Translations under genes and position numbers: made by a program
The notes under the pieces: generated by a model
What the model was told of the DNA's origin: nothing
The model's database searches: none
Seen by the model: only the letters and a program-made list of their open reading frames with translations
From: CAWBAT01 sp963810905
GTDB taxonomy: Bacteria; Acidobacteriota; Terriglobia; Versatilivoradales; Versatilivoraceae
NCBI GenBank assembly: GCA_963810905.1
Contig: CAWEPG010000002.1
Span: 62,001-126,000 of the forward strand
Direction: 5' to 3'
Length of the DNA: 64,000 nucleotides
Part shown: positions 25,382 through 34,389 of the stretch, piece after piece
How positions within the stretch are numbered: the stretch's first letter is position 1
How the letters are laid out: every line of letters begins with the position of its first letter

Positions 25382-26635
25382 ATGAATGGAAAGCTGAAAA
25401 CCATAGTAATTTTTAGTGAAGAGCGTTTTCGCAAAGAGTGTCGTCACCTAATCGGCAAAGTAGAAGTTGCTCGAATCGTGTTGGAAGTGGCCAATGGGAA
25501 TTCACTTTTCACAAGGGAAATTCTTGAGGAAATGCACCCCCACGATCCGCACCTTTTTGTTGTCGAATTCCCGAAAGACCAGCAAGCAACACTCGCCCTC
25601 CTATCCAGTCTAAATGAATTCTACCCGCAAGTGCCTATTATAGGTGCTGGGAATCGGTTTGACTCCCAGTTCTTAATCGACACTATGCGATTGGGTTTAA
25701 CCGAAATACTTCCTAAACCTCTCGTTTCTGACAAGGTGAGTGAAGCCCTCCGTCGGATCCATCGGAAAGTTCATGAGACCAAAGGCGAAAAGGAGCTTGG
25801 AACAATCATTTCCTTCTTTGGCCCTAAGGGAGGAAGTGGATCGACTACAGTTGCAACGAATTTTGCGGTAAGCTTGGGTCAAATTTCAAAAAAGGGGGTG
25901 CTGGTTCTCGACTTGGATTTTGAGCTTGGTGAAGTTGCGAGTTTCTTTGGAATCAAAAACAATAAATTCCTAATCCAGGAGAGCGAAGGATTCGGGATCG
26001 CAGATCCAGCATCCATTGCGAAATCCATCATCACGCATCCTAAATCCGGCGTCGACGTGCTAACCGTTGGTGATGGATTATCTCGCATGCCAGTTTCCTT
26101 AGCCGCTGAGTTAAAGCAGCTCCTAATCTATCTCCAGCTGCAATATGACTATATTGTTGTCGACACCTCAGGAATTCTGAGTGAGTTCGTCGTTACGGCT
26201 CTCGACGCGTCTCATATGATTTTTTTGGTTTCGAAGTGTAACTTGCCTTCCCTGAGTAACGTGCAAAAGGTCCTTCATGGATTTCAGAGACTGGGATATT
26301 CTGAGAGCAGAATCCGGTTACTCATTAATCGCTATAATAGGGAAGAGGGCATTAGTATAAAAGAGATCGAGAAGGCTGTTAATTTCAAGGTCTTTTGGTG
26401 CATTCCTAATGATTACAAAACGGCGATTCGCGCGATTCAGCTGGGTAACCCTTTGACAACTAGCCAATATCAGGCTACCCCCCTGGCGATAAGTTTCTAT
26501 GCCATGTCCTCTCAAATCCTTGGCATAAGAGTGGAATATAAGCCTCAGTCACCGAAGGAAGGCTTGGTCGTGCAAATCAAGGAGTCCTCGACCAAGTCCC
26601 TCGCTTTGCCCTCTCTTAAACTCCTAAAGAATTAA
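25382..26635 (+). CDS. CpaE/TadZ-like ATPase, orphan paralogue
   Basis: A 417-residue MinD-superfamily ATPase. Residues 1-125 form a receiver-like domain without a clear phosphorylation pocket; residues 140-380 carry the deviant Walker A FFGPKGGSGSTTVATN, LVLDLDFELGEVASFFG and IVVDTSG. This is the arrangement of CpaE/TadZ, which places the Tad pilus machine at a cell pole. A second copy (36815-38002) lies inside the tad operon on the other strand. The two share organisation and the C-terminal pattern LLINRY...IEKAVNF...IPNDY but differ widely elsewhere, so this is an old duplication rather than a recent one. It may localise a different apparatus. Confidence 0.88.
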   Translation: MNGKLKTIVIFSEERFRKECRHLIGKVEVARIVLEVANGNSLFTREILEEMHPHDPHLFVVEFPKDQQATLALLSSLNEFYPQVPIIGAGNRFDSQFLIDTMRLGLTEILPKPLVSDKVSEALRRIHRKVHETKGEKELGTIISFFGPKGGSGSTTVATNFAVSLGQISKKGVLVLDLDFELGEVASFFGIKNNKFLIQESEGFGIADPASIAKSIITHPKSGVDVLTVGDGLSRMPVSLAAELKQLLIYLQLQYDYIVVDTSGILSEFVVTALDASHMIFLVSKCNLPSLSNVQKVLHGFQRLGYSESRIRLLINRYNREEGISIKEIEKAVNFKVFWCIPNDYKTAIRAIQLGNPLTTSQYQATPLAISFYAMSSQILGIRVEYKPQSPKEGLVVQIKESSTKSLALPSLKLLKN

Positions 26636-27004
26636 CCAGTAGGAATTGACCTGGACATTTTGTTTTTTTCAGCCCGCCAGGTAGTTTGATAGCCAGTCGA
26701 TTACACCCTAACCATCGCTTGAAATCCTAGTCTTAAGAAACTCTACCTTTCTTGATCACCTGCTGTAAGCCATCATATACCCTACCCGTCGTTACGGAAT
26801 AATTATAAGACATTGATAGAAAATAACTTAAGTTACAAATCTTCGGCAAGGCATTAATTGTAGATTTTCGCCAAATCGTTAACAATCTACTAATCGTATA
26901 TGCCTATTGGGACGATGAATGGTGTAGACTATTTGAATAGAGTGTAGGGTTCCATTTGATTCACGCGGCCAGCTCTTGCAGTTTTGCCAGGAGGGAATTT
27001 GGGT
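26636..27004. other. A+T-rich intergenic region with inverted repeat
   Basis: No gene is supported here. A perfect 7-bp inverted repeat, GTAGATT (26860-26866) and AATCTAC (26884-26890), lies about 120 bases before the next start. A weak promoter-like pair, TTGGGA and TATTTG with 17 bases between, follows around 26907-26935. A purine-rich AGGAGG at about 26989 serves the next gene. Confidence 0.3.
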
Positions 27005-28126
27005 ATGATTACTATTGGATCTAAGAAATCAATAATCCCCTTCTACTTAATTGCGATCAGTGGTTTTGCCTTGATTCGGCCTACCCCTATCTGCTCTCAA
27101 TCCCAGAGTAGTCAGTCTAAGATTCAAATTTACTCTTCCACCGAATCTGCTGATACGCTTGACAAGAGTGGAATCGCGGTTCAGCAATTAAAGCTCATTG
27201 ATGCCAAGAATTATGAATTGAGCTCGAAGGTACTGTCGCGTTCTATAAATGGCGGAGAACAAGTAGAGCGCGAGGTCACTGAAATAGGCAAGAAGGTTAA
27301 CGACAATCAATTCCAGGTTGAACGTCAAGTGCGTATTCCCGACAACAATGGCAAGTTATCCACCCAGACAATCATCAGCGAAGACCATACTACCAGCGAC
27401 AAGAAAGAAGAAATACAAAGAACCCATTTTCAAGCAGACATGAATGGAAAAATGGCTGCTCTGTCCGTTGAAAATGAAACTCGTTCTCAAGTTTCCCCTA
27501 AGGAAACTCAAATGGTTCGCGCACGCTATCACCCCGGAATAGATGGGAAGATGGCTCTTCTTGAAGTAGAGGAAGGTACTGAGAAGAAGATTGCTGATAA
27601 TTTGACAGTAAAAGAGAGCAGTCGACGAAGTAGGGATTCGAATGGTCAGATGACCTTGCAGGGGACGACGAAGGAAACCATTACTCGTATTAACGAAAAG
27701 TCTTACAAGAAAGAAACCTCTACGCAACAGATCGGTGATACCGGACATCTTGTATTGACTGACAAGCTGATTGAAACCCAGAGCGAAAACCCCGATGGAA
27801 CACGGAAATACCAGCGCTTATTGGAGTCCCGAAACATTAATCCCCAGCAACGAAATATCAATAGCCAAGGATTGATCCTCGCCCAAAGAGTAACCGGGGA
27901 AGAACGACGTCTACCTGATGGGAGCATCGAGTCAAACACGCAAGTAGAAACTCTAGACCCCGCTAATTTATCCAAAGGCCTCCAGATAACCGAAATGGTC
28001 AGTGAAATTTCTAAGCCGCTGGGTAACGGCAAGGTGAGTGTAGAGCGCGTCATCAAAATTCGAGACGTCAATGGAAACTTCATCACAGCCCAAAGAGTCT
28101 CCCAGACAATTCAATCGACAAAATAA
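27005..28126 (+). CDS. Secreted protein made of about eight 33-35-residue tandem repeats
   Basis: About 373 residues. The ATG at 27005 lies ten bases after AGGAGG and gives a signal peptide (MITIGSKKSIIPFYLIAISG...). From about residue 100 the protein is a series of diverged units of 33-35 residues, each with a D-x-N/D-G-K/Q turn followed by a polar beta-type stretch (for example PDNNGKLSTQ, ADMNGKMAAL, PGIDGKMALL, RDSNGQMTLQ, RDVNGNFITA). It lacks Cys after the signal region and is strongly hydrophilic, which suggests an extended beta structure in the periplasm or outside the cell. I recognise no family. It precedes a TPR-metallopeptidase gene by 112 bases. Confidence 0.65.
   Translation: MITIGSKKSIIPFYLIAISGFALIRPTPICSQSQSSQSKIQIYSSTESADTLDKSGIAVQQLKLIDAKNYELSSKVLSRSINGGEQVEREVTEIGKKVNDNQFQVERQVRIPDNNGKLSTQTIISEDHTTSDKKEEIQRTHFQADMNGKMAALSVENETRSQVSPKETQMVRARYHPGIDGKMALLEVEEGTEKKIADNLTVKESSRRSRDSNGQMTLQGTTKETITRINEKSYKKETSTQQIGDTGHLVLTDKLIETQSENPDGTRKYQRLLESRNINPQQRNINSQGLILAQRVTGEERRLPDGSIESNTQVETLDPANLSKGLQITEMVSEISKPLGNGKVSVERVIKIRDVNGNFITAQRVSQTIQSTK
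27310..28115 (+). repeat. Region encoding the 33-35-residue tandem repeats
   Basis: The repeat is visible in protein, not in DNA. Successive D-x-N/D-G motifs are spaced about 100 bases apart for the first four or five units, then less regularly. The lack of DNA identity means the array is old and not prone to slippage. Confidence 0.5.
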
Positions 28127-28238
28127 AGGTTGAAGCCCGAATGTGGCTGAAATTCAATTATCTCTTCCGAATTGGTTGCAGATGGAAAATTTCTGAGGCT
28201 CTTTATACCATCCGGAGAACGCGCATCCAATTCTAGCG

Positions 28239-29699
28239 ATGCTAAGTCAACAAGGATTCATCGACTACCTATTCCTAGCTTTGGCCGTGCTGACCGCCAG
28301 CATTCTTTCTAGTGCAAATCTCTGCGCTGACGTCGTTTATTTGAAAAACGGCGACGTGCTTTTAGTTGACAAGGCATGGGAGCTTCAAGATGAGATAAAG
28401 TACCAAGTGGGTGAGTCGGTCAAATCCATTACAAAATCACAGGTAATTAGAATCAAGGTAGAGAAAGGCAAGCAGCAAGAAAGCCAAGTTCACAAGTATG
28501 GCTTCGGCATTGAATCCAGTTCGCCATCCAACTCAACTGCAGTAGGTCCCTCTGTCGAACTTTCCATCAAACCTGGCTCTAACACATCCAATGAGGAAAT
28601 TCTAAGAAAACTTCAAGAGAATCTGCGTTCAAATCCTGATGACCAGTCGTCCAAGTTACAACTCATCCAGGTCCTCAATTCAATTGCATCACTTCAAGCT
28701 TCCAAGGGGGAGGTCGAAGTTGCCAAGAGTACCCTGCACTCTGCCCTTGCCATTGACAGAAAGTCCTCGATGACATTGTGGAATTTGGCTGTTCTACACT
28801 ACAAAATGGGAGAATATAGGGCCGCTGAAGATTTATTACTCACGCTTGTGAAGTCTGACCAAAGAAATCCACAGTTCCGTTACTTGCTAGGCGAAGCTCT
28901 TTATTCCCAAGACAAGATTCCTCAGGCCATCAGCGAGTGGGAGACGGCACTCCAGATCGGACCAAACGAGCAGATTACCCGCCGACTTGTCAAGGCCAAG
29001 CAAGAAGCCCCTGCTCACAGAGAGTTGGGAGCCTTGCAAAGCGCTCACTTCATTTTGCGTTATGATCGTCAGGTCTCCGACTATCGTTTAGGAGAGCAGA
29101 TGTTGACAACTCTAGAATCAATTTATCGCCAGTTCTCCACTAGTCTTTTTGAGCAGGGACCAGGAACGATCACCGTTGTCATCTATCCTGACAAGGCATA
29201 CTTTGACGTCACGCAGGCCCCTCGGTGGAGTGGGGCGATCAACGATGGAAAAATTCGGATCCCGACTAAAGGCTTGGATGGGATATCGGATCAAGTAAGA
29301 GCGGTTCTAACCCATGAACTGATACACTCCTTCATTGGCCTGATCAGCCATGGTGATTGTCCCACCTGGTTTAACGAAGGAGTCGCACAGATGCAGGAAG
29401 GCAAATCGGCAGCCCCCCACAAGCAATGGCTTAAATCAGCGGCTCAGCAAAACCAGCTGGCTCCGCTATCAAGCCTAAGAGGCACCTTTTCACAATTATC
29501 GTCTGATGCCGCCCAAATGGCTTATGTAGAAGGCCTTTCCGCGGTTGAATACTTGACGAGTCAAAAAGGAGTGGGAATCCTAAGGAATATTTTTAGCCTG
29601 ATGGCCCAAAATTACAATTTCGAAAATGCCTTTAAGTCTGCAACTGGGAAACCTCTCGGGGATTTTGAGAAGAGCTGGACAGAATCCTTAAGATTGTAA
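28239..29699 (+). CDS. Exported TPR protein with zinc-metallopeptidase (HELIH) domain
   Basis: A 486-residue protein with a signal peptide (hydrophobic 10-28, then CADVVYLKNGD). Residues 30-75 form a small beta domain of the kind seen at the N-terminus of exported TPR proteins. TPR-like repeats fill about 130-260 (ALAIDRKSSMTLWNLAVLHYKMGEY and two more). Residues 265-486 are a gluzincin-type domain: HELIH near residue 367 and WFNEGVAQ about 20 residues later, supplying two His and the Glu zinc ligand. It probably acts on a protein substrate in the periplasm or outside. It follows the tandem-repeat gene. Confidence 0.8.
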   Translation: MLSQQGFIDYLFLALAVLTASILSSANLCADVVYLKNGDVLLVDKAWELQDEIKYQVGESVKSITKSQVIRIKVEKGKQQESQVHKYGFGIESSSPSNSTAVGPSVELSIKPGSNTSNEEILRKLQENLRSNPDDQSSKLQLIQVLNSIASLQASKGEVEVAKSTLHSALAIDRKSSMTLWNLAVLHYKMGEYRAAEDLLLTLVKSDQRNPQFRYLLGEALYSQDKIPQAISEWETALQIGPNEQITRRLVKAKQEAPAHRELGALQSAHFILRYDRQVSDYRLGEQMLTTLESIYRQFSTSLFEQGPGTITVVIYPDKAYFDVTQAPRWSGAINDGKIRIPTKGLDGISDQVRAVLTHELIHSFIGLISHGDCPTWFNEGVAQMQEGKSAAPHKQWLKSAAQQNQLAPLSSLRGTFSQLSSDAAQMAYVEGLSAVEYLTSQKGVGILRNIFSLMAQNYNFENAFKSATGKPLGDFEKSWTESLRL

Positions 29700-29799
29700 T
29701 CTTGGGAATAATCTCTACTGTTTATCGAATTCAGTTGCCCGGTCAATTTTATTTGAGACGCGAATGGTGCTCATCCCATCCGTTTCCACATCATGTTGC

Positions 29800-30156
29800 T
29801 TAGCTGATGGAATTTTCCCTTGTCTTTGACCGATCCAGTTTCTGCTCTAAAAGTCCCACATACGAATCATATTCAGCCTTGAGCTGTGAGATTTCCCTTT
29901 CCTTCTCGATATGGAGAACTCTTTTCAACTCATCTTCTCGATCTTTCCATGCGAGGTCTCGATGTTCCCAGTACTTCTTATACTCATCCCTCTCCTTCTC
30001 CAATTCTCGCTCGCGTGCGGCCATGGTTGATTTTAGAGAAGTATAAAGAAAGGCAAAGATGATCAGGTTATAGATGAGTATACACACGATCAGAAAGGCC
30101 CACTCTGCGGAGTCAAACAACGCAATGGTGTATCTGATCTTATCGAAGAGTGCCAT
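29800..30156 (-). CDS. Small membrane-anchored coiled-coil protein
   Basis: A 118-residue protein with one transmembrane segment (about 18-42), followed by a charged coiled coil (about 45-110; RERELEKERDEYKKYWEHR). I recognise no family. It is the last gene of the tad-linked operon, 41 bases after the AAA+ ATPase gene, so it may anchor that ATPase at the membrane. Confidence 0.6.
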   Translation of the reverse strand: MALFDKIRYTIALFDSAEWAFLIVCILIYNLIIFAFLYTSLKSTMAARERELEKERDEYKKYWEHRDLAWKDREDELKRVLHIEKEREISQLKAEYDSYVGLLEQKLDRSKTRENSIS

Positions 30157-30197
30157 GGCACGATCAATAGCTCAGTCAATGGCAAGAATGATGAGGA

Positions 30198-31547
30198 TTA
30201 CTTCACGAAATAGCTGTTACAGGCCCCATCGATGAGTTCCTTCGTGAGGGCTGGTGGCGTATTTAGGTACCGAGCAATATCAATGACTTGTTCGATAATG
30301 TCCCGCGGGTGGCAACGTCTTATCTCAACATTGTATTTCTGATAGTACTCGGTCTGCATATAGTCAACAATGATCGGGTTGTAAACAATGTTCCTGCCTC
30401 GGCAGTAATTCTTAAAGATTTCCTTAAATTCTTCAAGCGTGGGGTTCTCGAAATGGACCTTATATCGGATTCTCCGGAAAAAAGCCTCATCGACTAATTC
30501 CTGAGGTTTCAGGTTCGTGGAGAATATGATTAAAGTATCAAAAGGTATTTCAAATTTCTTGCCGGTATGGAGTGTCAAATAATCCACTCGTTTTTCCAAT
30601 GGCACAATCCACCGGTTCAAAAGATCCTTGGGACGGACAAGCTGTCTCCCAAAGTCGTCAATCAGGAAAACTCCCCCGTTGGCCTTGACCTGGAAAGGAG
30701 CTTCGTAAAATTTTGAAATCTCATTAAATGATAGATCCAACATTTCGAGAGTCAACTCGCCGCCTGTGAAGACGAAAGGCCGACGACAACGAACCCAACG
30801 TTGATCGAAGTCCTCGGTATCGTTAAAGAGAGGGGAACGGTATCCTTGCTCGTCAGGAACCTTGTCGCCCTCGTAGGCTTTGTGATTGATGGGATCAAAA
30901 ACTGTAATGATAATCCCGTCCACATCGATGGCATGAGGAATATAAACCTCTCCGCCCAACATAGTACCAATCGACTCTGAAACGACCGATTTGCCGTTTC
31001 CGGGAGCACCGTAGACGAACATGGATCTCCCTGAGTTGATAGCTGGCCCTAAGAGATCCATCATCTGCTTGGTTAATACGAGATGCGAGAAATTCTTAGA
31101 GATCGATTCCTGGGTAATATAGAGGCGCGATGCGGCCTCTTTGTTTATCATATCAATATACTGCGACAAGGGAACAGGAGCCGGGCCCGTATACTGGTTG
31201 ATCTCGAGAAACTCGCGAGCTCGATCTCGCCCCAAGGAAGTGATGACATAGCGGTAGGAGGACTTTCCAAGCCCGGCTATGCCCTTCACTTCACACAATT
31301 TCTCTGATTTGATGAATTCAATTAGTTCATCTACGATGGTGTAGGGCAACCTTAATCGATTGGACAAATACGAGCCCGTTACTTCGCCCGAAAAATAAAG
31401 AACTTTGACAATCAAATGAATAAGGCTATCCCGATTTAGCCCAACTTCCTTGAGGCTCGCCGGAGTAGGGGGAGTATAACTTACCCTTTGTGTCTCAGTT
31501 GTCTCGTCGACAATCTTGACATCGGATAGAATCTGTCGCCCATCCAT
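30198..31547 (-). CDS. AAA+ ATPase with N-terminal winged-helix domain, tad-linked
   Basis: A 449-residue protein. Residues about 35-110 form a winged-helix-like domain (IVKVLYFSGEVTGSYLSNRLRL, IVDELIEFIKSEKLCEV). The AAA+ module follows: Walker A YGAPGNGKSVVSESI near 178, Walker B GGVFLIDDFGRQ near 276, sensor 1 LIIFSTNLKP and an arginine-finger-like EAFFRRIRYKV. The ATG at 31547 has GAAGG upstream; the TTG at 31586 is rejected. It is probably a MoxR-like remodelling ATPase. I recall similar genes near pilus clusters in Acidobacteria-type genomes, but its role is not known to me. It sits in the tad operon direction. Confidence 0.75.
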   Translation of the reverse strand: MDGRQILSDVKIVDETTETQRVSYTPPTPASLKEVGLNRDSLIHLIVKVLYFSGEVTGSYLSNRLRLPYTIVDELIEFIKSEKLCEVKGIAGLGKSSYRYVITSLGRDRAREFLEINQYTGPAPVPLSQYIDMINKEAASRLYITQESISKNFSHLVLTKQMMDLLGPAINSGRSMFVYGAPGNGKSVVSESIGTMLGGEVYIPHAIDVDGIIITVFDPINHKAYEGDKVPDEQGYRSPLFNDTEDFDQRWVRCRRPFVFTGGELTLEMLDLSFNEISKFYEAPFQVKANGGVFLIDDFGRQLVRPKDLLNRWIVPLEKRVDYLTLHTGKKFEIPFDTLIIFSTNLKPQELVDEAFFRRIRYKVHFENPTLEEFKEIFKNYCRGRNIVYNPIIVDYMQTEYYQKYNVEIRRCHPRDIIEQVIDIARYLNTPPALTKELIDGACNSYFVK

Positions 31548-31661
31548 AGTGTCGCCTTCCCTTCTAGGCAAAGTCAATACCCTCAATTTCGCTTCAGAAT
31601 GGTTTGCCTTGTAAGAATTTCGTTTCCCAATACGATTCTATTATCCATATCGGAAGAGATC

Positions 31662-32879
31662 TCAGTCATCTTTAGAAACACTTGATTTCCATAAAGCAAT
31701 TATGCCCTGATAATCGAGAGGAGTCGGAATCAATTTCAGATCGAATTTCATTTGATTAACCGAATCCAACGGATCGAGATCGGAGCCTAAGGAACTCTTG
31801 CCATTTGTTGTGTGGATTTGATCATTCCCTTCTGATTTATTTGCAGCCTTACCGTCCCTCTTGAAGATCAGGCTCTGTGTCAAATTGTAGTTTTTTGATG
31901 CAATTCGATAATTCGGCTTTAACTTTGTCGCCACTTTAAACTCATCCCTAGCGGCTTTCAAATCGGATTTTTGAAGTAGGACCCAACCAAGGTTATTGTG
32001 AGCGGAGGCTTCGTCACTTGCCTTGAGAAAAACATCATATGCTCTTGATGTATCGCCGAGCATCCCGTATACGATGCCAAGATTATTTTGAGCTGTAGAA
32101 AAACGGGGGTTCAACTGAACAGCCTGCTCACAATAGGGAACGGCCCTCATGTACTCGCCAGTCTCAAGGAGGCTGCTACATAGGTTATTCTGCACGTAAT
32201 CAAGGTGAGGATTGATTAATAGAGCTCTGGAATAGGCTTGCTGCGCTTGGGCGTGACCTCCCAAGAGGTCATAAATCGACCCTAGGGTATTCCAGGCCTC
32301 CACATTATCTTCATCCAACTGCAGTGCCTTTTGTACTGAATCAAGGCCATTTTGATATACTCCAGAATCCCTCCAGAGTCTTCCGAGGCTTTCAAAGTAA
32401 ACTGGGTTGCCTGGATCCAGGTCCGAGGCCCATTGGTATTCACCCAAAGCCATGTCATAGACCCGACAGTGATGATAAAGCTGAGCCAGGCGGAAATGAT
32501 TCTCAGGATTAGCGGGATCTTTCTTCGCTGCCAGCAAAGCCTCAGAGACTTCGGGGAATTGTTCCTCCAATTTCTCCGTATTCTGGGATGTAGTTTTGCT
32601 CTTGCCAAAATCTGATGGCTGAGATGGCATTTTTCGAGTAAAAGGCACGGAAGAGTCTTGCTTTTCGGTTCCACTCTTGTTCGGGAAAGTCTCAATCTTA
32701 GAATTTGGTTTCTTGCTTGATGCCTTCGTAATGAAAATACTCTCGCTTCCAAGGTGATTCTGGCTCTTGACACAGGCAAGATTCAATTCAGTTGCACATA
32801 CAAACGCGCCAAGCCAGAACCATTTTCTGAAATTATGCTTCAAAATGATTGAAGGACCTGATTTCTGCCACTTAACCAT
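31662..32879 (-). CDS. TPR lipoprotein, TadD-like
   Basis: About 405 residues. The ATG at 32879 lies six bases after GAGG and overlaps the end of the DUF192 gene by eight bases. A signal segment ends ELNLAC, a plausible lipobox. After a Ser/Lys-rich linker (about 40-100), six or more TPR units occupy about 110-320 (for example NPENHFRLAQLYHHCRVYDMALGEY). TadD, a TPR lipoprotein, helps assemble the Tad secretin. Position and architecture suggest that role here, but TPR similarity alone cannot prove it. The final 70 residues are polar. Confidence 0.72.
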   Translation of the reverse strand: MVKWQKSGPSIILKHNFRKWFWLGAFVCATELNLACVKSQNHLGSESIFITKASSKKPNSKIETFPNKSGTEKQDSSVPFTRKMPSQPSDFGKSKTTSQNTEKLEEQFPEVSEALLAAKKDPANPENHFRLAQLYHHCRVYDMALGEYQWASDLDPGNPVYFESLGRLWRDSGVYQNGLDSVQKALQLDEDNVEAWNTLGSIYDLLGGHAQAQQAYSRALLINPHLDYVQNNLCSSLLETGEYMRAVPYCEQAVQLNPRFSTAQNNLGIVYGMLGDTSRAYDVFLKASDEASAHNNLGWVLLQKSDLKAARDEFKVATKLKPNYRIASKNYNLTQSLIFKRDGKAANKSEGNDQIHTTNGKSSLGSDLDPLDSVNQMKFDLKLIPTPLDYQGIIALWKSSVSKDD

Positions 32880-33237
32880 TGGAGACCTCAATACAATCCC
32901 CCAATTGGGTATCGCTCTCTTTGATGGACCAAGCGGGAAGTTCCAAAACACTGCGCGCCCTTAAAATATGTCTAGATACCCGAAAGGGTTTCATAGATTC
33001 AATGAAATGAACGACCACGCCCTGCTTGTCTAGAAACAGTACATCGATAGGGAAGCGCATCCAGAAAGTATGGATGCTTTGGCAAGGTTTGATCCACAAG
33101 CCACGCCCTCTCTTAAAGCAAGGCTTCCCCATTAATCCCATCATGCTCTTCGCAAAAGTGTCAGCAACGTCTAGAGAATCCGCCAGGATCTTCCCCCGGG
33201 TCAAATTTTTCACAATTAGGCCTGGCTTTTCCATCAT
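32872..33237 (-). CDS. DUF192 family protein
   Basis: A 121-residue protein matching DUF192: LADSLDVADTFAKSMMGLMGKP near the start, the invariant MRFPIDVLFLDKQGVVV in the middle, and an ending of the type VLELPAW. No signal peptide is seen, whereas many members are exported. Function is unknown for the family; members are often found beside Tad pilus genes. Its stop codon overlaps the TPR gene start. Confidence 0.85.
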   Translation of the reverse strand: MMEKPGLIVKNLTRGKILADSLDVADTFAKSMMGLMGKPCFKRGRGLWIKPCQSIHTFWMRFPIDVLFLDKQGVVVHFIESMKPFRVSRHILRARSVLELPAWSIKESDTQLGDCIEVSNG

Positions 33238-33289
33238 TTTAGGGCCAATCGCTTCCGGCAGGTTTATGGTCGTTGATTGGCCTTAGTTA

Positions 33290-33382
33290 CTATGACTTAC
33301 TCGAGCGTCGTTTGATCACGATGACCAAGAGGATAATGAAAACAATAAACAGCACCAGCTTCAGAATATTATCCGGCGACAT
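33290..33382 (-). CDS. 30-residue single-span membrane peptide in the tad operon
   Basis: A short gene with ATG at 33380-33382 and an AAAGGAG ribosome binding site seven bases upstream, ending at TAG 33290. The product MSPDNILKLVLFIVFIILLV, then IVIKRRSSKS, is one hydrophobic helix with a basic C-terminal end, so the N-terminus probably faces outward. It sits 39 bases after tadC and 52 before the DUF192 gene, inside the operon. Its position, start signal and composition all support a real microprotein. No family is recognised. Confidence 0.6.
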   Translation of the reverse strand: MSPDNILKLVLFIVFIILLVIVIKRRSSKS

Positions 33383-33421
33383 AGGAATCTCCTTTCGTCT
33401 CAACTGGAACAGGTTGGTTCG

Positions 33422-34366
33422 TCATTTGGATATTGCTGGGAATAACTGCTGAATGATCTTGATGATACCGGGACCAAGAATAATCACGAACATGGCAGGG
33501 AAAATGAGGAAAACCAGCGGGAATACGAGTTTTACGGAGACTTTGTGGGCTCGTTCTTCAGCTCGCTGTCGTCGTTTGGTCCTTAAGGAATCGGAATGAA
33601 CTCTTAACGACTGGGCGATACTCGTACCGAAACGGTCCGTTTGAATCAACATTGAAACCAAACCGTTAATGTCATCTACACCTGTTCGATCTGCGAGGTT
33701 TTTGAGGGCTTCTTTTCGAGGTTTTCCAGCTCGAAGCTCCAGATTGACTAAATTGAGTTCATCGCAAATGTCCGGATGCGTTACACGCAGTTCTTCACTG
33801 GTTTTCAAAATTGCCTGGTCGAGGCCAAGCCCGGCTTCAACGCAAACTACCATCAGGTCCAGGGCATCGGGTAATGAAAGTTGAATCCTCTCTTGTCGCG
33901 CCTTGACGCGAGTGGATAAAATGAAATCCGGGATAATATATCCAGCTCCAACGCAAGCGAACAGGGAGAAGATCAGATTTTCTACACCCATACCCCGGAA
34001 TCGGCTAGTCAAAAAAAGAAGGAGAGGGGCCAGGATGATAACAGCCACTTTGATTCCGTAAAAAATCGTAATCGCGGACTTATTCCGGTAACCCGCGCGC
34101 ATGAGCTTCTTTCTGGTCGCACTCACTTCACCCGGTGATTTCGGGATCAGTCTACTCAGTGGCTCAAAAACCTTTTCGATATTGGTTTCTTGTTGTGCTG
34201 TAAGGATAGACTCCCCATAGGCCTTAAAGGGATTAGTCTTCTCGAGATCTGCTAAACGATCTGAGAGAGGGCTCCGCCTTCGTAATAATGCGTACTGAAC
34301 ATAGAAGGCAAGAGAACTCGCCAGTAGAAATGTCAAAACAATGATAAGAATTAGCGAAAATGGCAT
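33422..34366 (-). CDS. tadC: Tad pilus inner-membrane platform protein TadC
   Basis: A 314-residue GspF/T2SSF-domain protein, one of the two platform subunits of Tad pilus assembly. It has one N-terminal transmembrane segment, two central ones near 95-140, the family region LPDALDLMVVCVEAGLGLDQAI (about 170-190), a segment rich in Arg and Glu (SLRTKRRQRAEERAHKVSVK) and a C-terminal span VFLIFPAMFVIILGP. It starts 23 bases after tadB, with a GGTGGG ribosome binding site. Confidence 0.93.
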   Translation of the reverse strand: MPFSLILIIVLTFLLASSLAFYVQYALLRRRSPLSDRLADLEKTNPFKAYGESILTAQQETNIEKVFEPLSRLIPKSPGEVSATRKKLMRAGYRNKSAITIFYGIKVAVIILAPLLLFLTSRFRGMGVENLIFSLFACVGAGYIIPDFILSTRVKARQERIQLSLPDALDLMVVCVEAGLGLDQAILKTSEELRVTHPDICDELNLVNLELRAGKPRKEALKNLADRTGVDDINGLVSMLIQTDRFGTSIAQSLRVHSDSLRTKRRQRAEERAHKVSVKLVFPLVFLIFPAMFVIILGPGIIKIIQQLFPAISK

Positions 34367-34389
34367 TTATCCCACCTAGGCTCTTGAGA

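Noticed and set aside
25382..26635. The orphan cpaE-like gene as a recent copy of the operon cpaE
   Set aside because: The two proteins match only at core motifs and differ elsewhere, so recent duplication or assembly error is unlikely.
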